A stretch of 64,000 bases of DNA from NCBI RefSeq assembly GCF_039555335.1, contig NC_092646.1, positions 23,414,893-23,478,892 of the forward strand, read 5' to 3'. Every line of letters begins with the position of its first letter. The first letter of the stretch is position 1. The position numbers were made by a program, and so were the translations under genes. The notes below the pieces were generated by a model, which did no database searches, was not told the origin of the DNA, and saw nothing but the letters and a program-made list of their open reading frames with translations. The DNA comes from Amphiura filiformis. Taxonomy: Eukaryota > Echinodermata > Ophiuroidea > Amphilepidida > Amphiuridae. Below are positions 57,768 through 64,000 of the stretch, piece after piece.

Positions 57768-58298
57768 AACTGGTCCCAAAAAGTAACTTACCAGGTAAGA
57801 AATTCGTCTGTCAAGTTCAAACGACAAATCGTATTATACTGAATAGCATATGAGTGGAAGCGGTGTACATTTACGCGGAGTTTGACACCTCATTTGTCGC
57901 AAACAGATCAAAACTTTTGAAGTTATGCTCATTTGAACAAGCCTACTATCAAATTTGAAAGTTGCAGACAGACAGACACATGAAAGGATGTTCAGAACTT
58001 TTATTCTTTGTCAACTCAATAGGAAAGTTAGTCATGCAAAGAAGAAGAGGAGAGCACTGATTACACCTGTATACTGCCAACCATCTCAAGTGGTATGAGT
58101 GCAACTTTCATTCCAGTGGATAGGTTCGGTTAAATAAGCATAACTTCAAAAATACTCATCCGTTTGCAACAAATGAGGTGTCAAAATTCGCGTAAATTAA
58201 CACTGCTTCCACTCATATCCCATTTAGTGTAACACAATTTGTCGTTTGAATTTGACAGACAAATTTCTTACCTGGTAAGTTTCTTTTTTGGAGCAGTT
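57768..58298. mobile_element. 531-bp TA-flanked inverted-repeat element
   Basis: AACTGGTCCCAAAAAGTAAC at the left and TTTCTTTTTTGGAGCAGTT at the right, with TA outside each. Arms share TTACCAGGTAAGAAATTCGT and ATTTGTCG. Ends resemble 36140-36909. Confidence 0.82.
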
Positions 58299-58302
58299 TA
58301 TA

Positions 58303-59035
58303 TAGCCAAGGGGTGGGGCAGCTAAATGGAGCATCTTGCACCCCACCCCTTTGTCAAACCTGTGTTATGATGGTTGCCATGATATTTTAGGTTTTTAGGC
58401 CTTTTTTTTAAATACAAATTTGACCATTTCGTAAAATTTTGACGCACGTGAAAATCACTGTACGTACTCTGAGCTCTGTAATTCTCTTGGCGCAGTGCCC
58501 CACGGAAAACGTAAACATGATGATCTGATGACATTTGGCATATTTACACAAAATCTACAAATTCTCATTATCTCTATATCACTATTCCAACCATGCACAG
58601 TAATCATGGTCAACTTTACACGATCACACTAAGCAAGCACGAAATTGTGATTTGGTTGATGTACTTTGGAGTTGATGTTGGCTACTCCTCCATTGTCATG
58701 ATTATATCTAATGAATAGCAAATGAAGACCTGAGTGCAAGAAGACCGTAAGTTCACTTGGCCCCTCAACATGTATACACTAATGTTGCGTATAGTTTCGA
58801 ATAGTTTGGTAATGTTTTATACGTGTTCAGGGGCCAAAACAAATCTTTCACAACCTTTCATGATGTTTTCACCCTGGAACATGTATTAAACATTATAAAA
58901 CCCTAAGAATCTATACGTAACTTAAGTGTATACATGTTGAGGGGCCAAGTGGACTTACGGTCTTCTTGCGCTCAGGTCTTCAAATAAACGTAGTTAGATC
59001 GAGATATTACACAATGTTTTCATGATAATTATATC
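58303..59035. repeat. Duplicated segment, copy 2 (filled site)
   Basis: Partner of 56705-57170. It is interrupted by the 258-bp element at 58724-58981. Confidence 0.85.
58724..58981. mobile_element. 258-bp palindromic MITE with 4-bp AAAT duplication
   Basis: Ends GAAGACCTGAGTGCAAGAAG and CTTCTTGCGCTCAGGTCTTC, arms continuing through CTTGGCCCCTCAACATGTAT. AAAT at 58720-58723 and 58982-58985; copy 1 of the host segment has AAAT once. Confidence 0.92.
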
Positions 59036-59039
59036 TAAA

Positions 59040-59570
59040 AGGCCCAATGTCACTTGGGAAAACGCGCCAAATCGCCAAAAATCGACAATTGCTGGAAATT
59101 ACTGTAAATTGCCAGAAATTATGCTAAACTGTGACCGATCACTATGAATCGCGTTAAATTTTGATAAATCACAGCAAATTGAGGTAAATTTTACAAAATT
59201 GTTTCAAATTTTGTCAAATGGCTAAAATCGCCAAAAATCACAATGAAAGCTTAAAATCTGCAAAATGGCTGGAAATCACAGTAAATTGCTGAAAAGTATG
59301 CTAAATTATGCTATATTTTGATCAACCACCGCAAACTGAGGTAAATTTTACAAAATTGTTTCAAATCTTGAGCAATCGGCTCAAATCGCCGAAAATCACC
59401 AAAAAAATTGCTAAGAAAGCTTACAAAATTGTTTCAAATCTTGAGCAATCGGCTAAAATCGCCGAAAATCACCAAAAAATTTGCTAAGAAAGCTTAAAAT
59501 CCACAAAATGGCGATACATTTAGCAAAATAACGTGCGATTTACCGCGTTTTTCTAAGTGACATGTGGCCT
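59040..59570. mobile_element. 531-bp element with 6-bp TCTAAA duplication
   Basis: Ends AGGCCCAATGTCACTTGGGA and TAAGTGACATGTGGCCT. TCTAAA flanks at 59034-59039 and 59571-59576. The interior is built of repeated AAATCGCCAAAAATC and TTGTTTCAAATCTTGAGCAA blocks. It ends 36 bases from the Reeler stop codon. Confidence 0.85.
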
Positions 59571-59606
59571 TCTAAATGTATAGCATTATGTGACTGAATC
59601 AGTCCA

Positions 59607-59742
59607 TTATGGGTTAGCTTGTTGAAGATCATATAGCCATTTCCCGAAGTCATCCTGTTGTGTATTTTCATATATCTCATATGTTAATGGAGCTGACTCC
59701 ACATTCATCCAGTAGATCGTTTTCTCTTGCACTATAGTTGCT
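59607..59742 (-). CDS. Reeler-domain protein, last coding exon
   Basis: Minus strand. Acceptor TGTACATTTTTTCAG at 59743, then 1 base completing a codon, 44 codons and TAA at 59609-59607. It reads (I)ATIVQEKTIYWMNVESAPLT, then an acidic and aromatic tail with NTQQDDFGKWLYDL. The first part is the last strand of a Reeler (reelin N-terminal) domain, where Thr-Val-Val-Gln and an aromatic Trp precede the end of the fold. The frame joins in phase with the exon at 63049-63140. The protein ends about 35 residues after the domain, with no DOMON or cytochrome b561 part, so it is a short secreted-type Reeler protein. Such proteins are linked to innate defence or extracellular matrix; that role is inference. 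Confidence 0.78.
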
Positions 59743-59879
59743 CTGAAAAAATGTACAAACAAATAATGATTCAAAATTCATTTTATTTCAAACTTAATTT
59801 TTATGTTTGATACATGGCGTTCCGGGAAGAGTGAGGCGACGAAAAAACACACCCTGTTCTAAAACGGGCGTACGGACCT

Positions 59880-60110
59880 TTCAACACTGAAAGCCAAACT
59901 GCATTCCATCACCCGTGTTACGCGTAGACAAAAGAATGATGAAAGTTTACAACACAATACAATTCAACATCGATTTTTAAGCGGATTTAATCCACCCAAT
60001 TGGGCAGTAACAACACCAGTTTGGTGCAGACGGGACCCAGTAATGGCCGACTGAATTCTGACCATCACTTGGCTCGTTGGATTCGTCTATACGCTATTCG
60101 ATCAGGCGTA
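59880..60110. repeat. Interspersed repeat, partner of 8150-8640
   Basis: CTGCATTCCATCACCCGTG, GTAGACAAAAGAATGATGAA and CACTTGGCTCGTTGGATTCG are shared in order. Confidence 0.7.
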
Positions 60111-60290
60111 TATAGGTCAGTTTGCCCATTTCAAAACTGAACCTTCTTCTAATCAAATGCTTGAAACTTTACTTTTAGCATTTTAGAGCTTACTTTGCAT
60201 TCAATGAGGTGTCATAATGTGCAGAATTAGATAGTGCATCTATTTGAAAAAAATTACCCACATATGGTTTAGTTTTAAAATTAGGACGGT
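60110..60290. repeat. Interspersed repeat, partner of 15990-16190
   Basis: TCAAATGCTTG, GTCATAATGTGCAGAATTAG and AGTGCATCTATT are shared. In this window the two repeats at 59880 and 60110 are adjacent. Confidence 0.7.
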
Positions 60291-60334
60291 ATACGCTGCA
60301 CTAAAATCGAACGCGCACGATTCCCACAATACAA

Positions 60335-60666
60335 GATGAGGTGACCTATGATGTCACATGTTTACATTCAGACCGCCCTCTGTTGTTTCTAACCAGGCAA
60401 AATAACACAGGAGTGTCTATGGCAGACCACATAAATCTCTTCAAAACTCGACTTTTAAAAACCTTTGAAATTTTGTGTGATATTATGTGTTTAGCTTGAT
60501 GCATTTGTAAATAAGTTTGATAACATTTTTAGTATTGTTTGGTTTGAAACCAAAGTTAATGAATAAAAATCAACTTCTTCCATGTAAACTATAGTGTTTT
60601 TTGCCTGGCAGTTTTGATCTCAGACCAACAGAGGGCGTATCAAATGTAAACACATGTCAACTCATC
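60335..60666. mobile_element. 332-bp inverted-repeat element
   Basis: GATGAGGTGACCTATGATGT with ACATGTTTACATTC at the left, and AAATGTAAACACATGTCAAC plus TCATC at the right. CGCCCTCTGTTG is inverted in both arms. Confidence 0.75.
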
Positions 60667-61996
60667 TATACTACACGCAGGTATATGGCCTTTTTGAATA
60701 GTGTCCTCTTATGTGACCCGGCCGGTATTATGAAATTACCTTGCTAGATTTAAGCTATACGCGTGTACCAAAACGTGCACCGTATACCCGAATAGTAGTA
60801 TACTTGTGAACTCAGCCTTAGGTATTAGAGAGATTGCGAAATTTACGTGAAACGTGACACGGGAACGCGAACGGCAAGCTACATTAGTCGAAAATCGGTT
60901 ATTATGCCCTCTAGAGGGTGAAATCTATTGTGAATTGGTCAATCGTGGAATTACCGTAAGGCGATTACTTTGCGGTTGGTAGCAAAAACGTTCCAAAATG
61001 ACAAAAAAACGCATTATAAAATGCAGAAAAATGTTATGTTTATCATGTTATGAAACGAATCAAAGTATCCTAATAGAACAAGTAGAGTCCGACATGTAAT
61101 AAAATTCATTTTGGGGGTTAAAATTTGATCTCGTATAGACAAGAAGAAGTGAACAAATTTCGATTTTTTTTCGACGCGAATTCGAACGGGTAGATTGGCT
61201 ATTCATTTGTGTGTGGAAAATGCCGTCCAAAAATCAGCTTGCGAAGAGGCGTTTTAGGCAAGATTGTGTCGTGTTACGGCATAAATGCGGTATAATTGTC
61301 TGTTTGGGACGGGGAACAGAAGTTCGTGCAACGCTATTTTTCGCCTTGCTTTTTCGTTGTGCATTAAACAGCTGTCAAAGTGTTTTGCTTATGGATACTA
61401 TTCAGCAAACTCCAAAATGTTTTTAAAACATGATTATGCATGTGTTTTTGGTTTTAGTTAAAACGTTTTGATAACATATCGATGTATGTTTATATAAAAA
61501 TCATGAAAACTCGTGTTATACTGAAAAAATAATACAACAACATTTCAAGCCAAAATTCGAAATGCTATAGTAAAATATCATTTGGCAAACATATTTAAGT
61601 GTCTATTGTGTTAGAACGTTTATCAGCAAGTTTAGAACAAAGGGTTTTTTGAATGTTATTAAAACTGTTAATGCCCTTGACCCTCACATAACCTTTAACC
61701 CGACATTTAACGTTTTCTGTAATATATTTGTGTTTGCTGGGTAGTAACTAGGCATATTAGATTATCTATTTTCATTTTGCTTTAGAAAGTAAACAGGGTA
61801 TTATTTATATGATAATGGAGTTTGTTTCTTGTTATTCGAATAATATACACCAAGACTTCCTAGGCATCCAACACCAAACTCTGTTTAGATTATTTAGACA
61901 AATAGCATTTACACGTATGAACATAGGCCTATACTCATTTTCCAATAGCCCGCAAAACTCAAATATCGCTAATCTGGACTGAATGCTTAGAGCATT

Positions 61997-62290
61997 ATAC
62001 GCCGTAGAAGTGACGTAGTTAATCGGATTAACTACCATAGCAATAGATGAATACAATTTTGGCTATATCGCCCCGCACTACAACGTTCATGCGGTACCGA
62101 TGCATTGAACCATAGATTGCACCTGTAAGATTAGTTTATTTGAAAAGAGCGGTATTGTATTCAATCTATTATATGATTGAAGACAGGTGATGAGTGCAAC
62201 CTGCTGCAGTGCAGCGCGGTATATTCAAAAATTGTATTCATCTATTGCTATGGTAGTTAATCCGATTATGACGTCACTTCTACGGCGTAT
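61997..62290. mobile_element. 294-bp MITE, copy 2 (family of 56091)
   Basis: Arms ATACGCCGTAGAAGTGACGT and ACGTCACTTCTACGGCGTAT, then GGATTAACTACCATAGCAAT as in copy 1. Confidence 0.88.
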
Positions 62291-62686
62291 AGATACAGCC
62301 AGTGGTATTTGCATATCAATACCGAAGAAAGTAGTTCGATGAAAGAAGATAATCTTCTCTGGTTCGATGCACCCCAGGTGAATCAATGGGTGCTTCCTAT
62401 TACCTTTAGATTATTTGTCTCAGCATAGCGCCATCATGATTGCAATTGCGTTTACACGTAGTCTTGGTTCAGACTCTATGCGGCTATCACGAACATACTA
62501 GGAACGACGAGCGTTAGGACCGACACAAACTGGCTGCGTAGGAGGCTAGTTTGGATGTGAACGGGACTATGACGTTCTACCGCAAAATGCAGAAATCCGT
62601 AACCCGTATGGCGTTTGCAGTGAACGCCTCTCCGCAATCTCTCTATTGTTCTGTTAGTTTCTGTACGGCACATATGCATCATACAT

Positions 62687-62963
62687 ACACATATCGTCAG
62701 CCTGCTACGCCAATTAAATTGCCTAAATCATTTTTTGTAATTTTGAGAACAAAGTACAAAATATGGTTCAAACTTGCATTTAAATATATTTATTCACCAA
62801 TCTTTGCACAAGAACAAATGATAATGATACAAATGAAAGGGAATAATCCGAAATAATTAGGGTGATTACGTAACTGATGCATGCTTGAACCACATTTTGT
62901 TCTTTGTTCTCAAATTACAAAAAATGACTTAGGCAATTAGTGCAGCAGGCTGACGATATGTGT
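62687..62963. mobile_element. 277-bp inverted-repeat element
   Basis: ACACATATCGTCAGCCTGCT at the left and CAGGCTGACGATATGTGT at the right. AATTGCCTAAATCATTTTTT and GAGAACAAAGTACAAAAT are inverted in the arms. Confidence 0.82.
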
Positions 62964-63048
62964 TGTGGTCCAAATGGCAATACACTTTAATATTATAAGC
63001 CATACCAACCTAGCATCTACAAGATATCCCCTTAATCAATATACTTAC

Positions 63049-63140
63049 ATGAATTTCAGTGTTCCCTCATTTGAATTGGGGGCAGTCCAGTTGATCAGCA
63101 AGTTAGTTTTTCCAAAACCATTTGTGTGACCCCAAGCATT
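63049..63140 (-). CDS. Reeler-domain protein, penultimate coding exon
   Basis: Minus strand, 92 bases (30 codons plus 2 bases). Acceptor TTTATATTATTTCAG before 63140, donor AT|GTAAGTAT after 63049, an excellent match. It reads NAWGHTNGFGKTNLLINWTA then PNSNEGTLKF. The pattern His-Thr ... Lys-Thr ... Trp-Thr-Ala-Pro ... Gly-Thr is the conserved second half of Reeler domains. The two spare bases join the first base of the exon at 59742 to make Ile. The first half of the domain and the signal peptide must be in exons to the right, outside or at the edge of the window. Confidence 0.8.
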
Positions 63141-63289
63141 CTGAAATAATATAAAAGGAGTTTTGGAATGAAAAAACAATACGGAGGAACGTGCCCCTCC
63201 CCCCTCCCCTCCACACATGCTTATTTCTGACGGAATACTATCACCTATTCTCACATTTTGAGTGCCTTTGTCTGAGCTTGTCTGACACC

Positions 63290-63860
63290 CGGGGGGGGGG
63301 GCACTTCAATTTGAAATGGATATAGGTGTAGGGCTGGCGCTTTCGCACTAAGGGGCATTCGGTGAGAGCAACATGTAAAAAATATGGGGTCATTGGGTGA
63401 GAGCATTATAGTGGCATTCAGTGAGAGCAAAATGTAAAAAATATGGGGTCATTGGGTGAGAGCATGATTTTTGGCATTCAGTGAGAGCAAAATGTAAAAA
63501 ATATGGGGTCATTGGGTGAGAACATGACCTTTTTTTAAAATGGAATCTTTGGGTGAGAACCAAAACAGCGCCACAAAAACCTCGAAAATCAAATTTCTAG
63601 TTCTAAATGGCTTCAAATTTCTTTATTTTTTCAAAATAAGTAACAAAATCAGTGATAAATGAAAGTTGCTGTTCAAATTGAACTTGTAAGGGTCTTTGGG
63701 TGACAGATCAAATGGAAAAATAGGGGGTCTTCGGGTGACAGAGCGCGGAGCGAGCATGTGTTCGTAAAAAATATGGGGTCTTTGGGTGACAGCGATGCTG
63801 AAAAAGGGGTCTTAACAGCCCTACATACGCGTCACCTCCAAAGTTGGAGTGCCCCCCGGA
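63290..63860. mobile_element. 571-bp element with 10-bp duplication (Mutator-like?)
   Basis: A G-run with GGCACTTCAA at the left and TTGGAGTGCCCCCCGGA at the right are inverted. GTCTGACACC flanks exactly at 63280-63289 and 63861-63870. A 9-10 bp duplication is typical of Mutator-like elements, but no transposase is present. Confidence 0.8.
63352..63530. repeat. 60-bp tandem repeat, three units
   Basis: GGCATTCAGTGAGAGCAAAA, TGTAAAAAATATGGGGTCAT and TGGGTGAGAGCAT recur every 60 bases inside the element above. Confidence 0.9.
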
Positions 63861-63943
63861 GTCTGACACCAGTGATGGAGTACGAGCATATTTTGTTCGG
63901 TTTTTTGATTATTACTATAATTTTTATTCTTTTATGATTTTAG

Positions 63944-64000
63944 GAGAGAGTCGATCCTCCTCTTTCAAACATTTACGTGCAGGAAGGGGATGTTGCCTTT
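63944..64000 (+). CDS. Possible Ig-domain exon start, cut by the window end
   Basis: TTCTTTTATGATTTTAG is a good acceptor. The phase 0 frame reads ERVDPPLSNIYVQEGDVAF, which resembles the first strand and bend of an Ig domain (Pro-Pro ... Val-x-Glu-Gly-Asp). All three frames are open over these 57 bases, so the call rests on motif shape. The opposite strand could hold an upstream Reeler exon instead. Confidence 0.4.

Larger units (their letters stand above)
59743..63048 (-). other. Intron of the Reeler gene
   Basis: GTAAGT donor at 63048 and TTTTTTCAG acceptor at 59743. It holds the repeats and MITEs listed between these points; 60667-61996 and 62291-62686 show no gene on either strand. Confidence 0.75.

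Overview
The window looks like genomic DNA of a marine invertebrate deuterostome, most likely an echinoderm or close relative. It is AT-rich and gene-poor, the genes are split by phase-consistent GT-AG introns, and it is packed with short inverted-repeat transposons, tRNA-derived SINEs and tandem repeats. The motif TAGGCCTA and its variants recur throughout, which I associate with ambulacrarian genomes. The organism call is inference. No bacterial operon, CRISPR array or virus-like gene was seen.

Genes. (1) 17398-17958 (+): an intronless, apparently complete Tctex1-domain dynein light chain gene. (2) 32188-39570 (+): the last three coding exons (all phase 0) of a single-pass membrane protein with a His-rich cytoplasmic tail ending in a possible PDZ ligand; the family is not recognised and the 5' exons are not in view. 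(3) 47001-48191 (-): a single-exon class A GPCR with a signal peptide. (4) 59607-63140 (-): the last two exons of a Reeler (reelin-domain) protein, below the usual ORF length cut-off and found by splice sites and frame. (5) 63944-64000 (+): a possible Ig-domain exon cut by the window edge.

Everything else is mostly mobile DNA. 1-16200: TTAA-flanked elements, hAT-like and Harbinger-like MITEs, a 119-bp tandem array and a 145-bp array split by a 1.5 kb insertion. 18745-24420: a local duplication of the DYNLT gene's 3' flank, separated by a nest of elements that includes a crippled Tc1/mariner copy. 26945-30515: an approximately 480-bp satellite-like array carrying a nested element. 33523-38475: one intron holding at least six long foldback elements. 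38641-39225: the next intron, with four tandem copies of a histone-mRNA-type 3' stem-loop. 40150-45820: a dense run of TTAA and other MITEs. 49850-63860: SINEs, MITEs and a second duplication whose two copies act as empty and filled insertion sites.

The genes do not form an obvious pathway. The items most worth follow-up are the intronic histone-type stem-loops, the unidentified receptor-like protein, the Reeler gene, and several repeat families whose insertion duplications (4, 6, 8 or 10 bp, TTA, TTAA) can be read directly, in some cases against an empty site in the same window.
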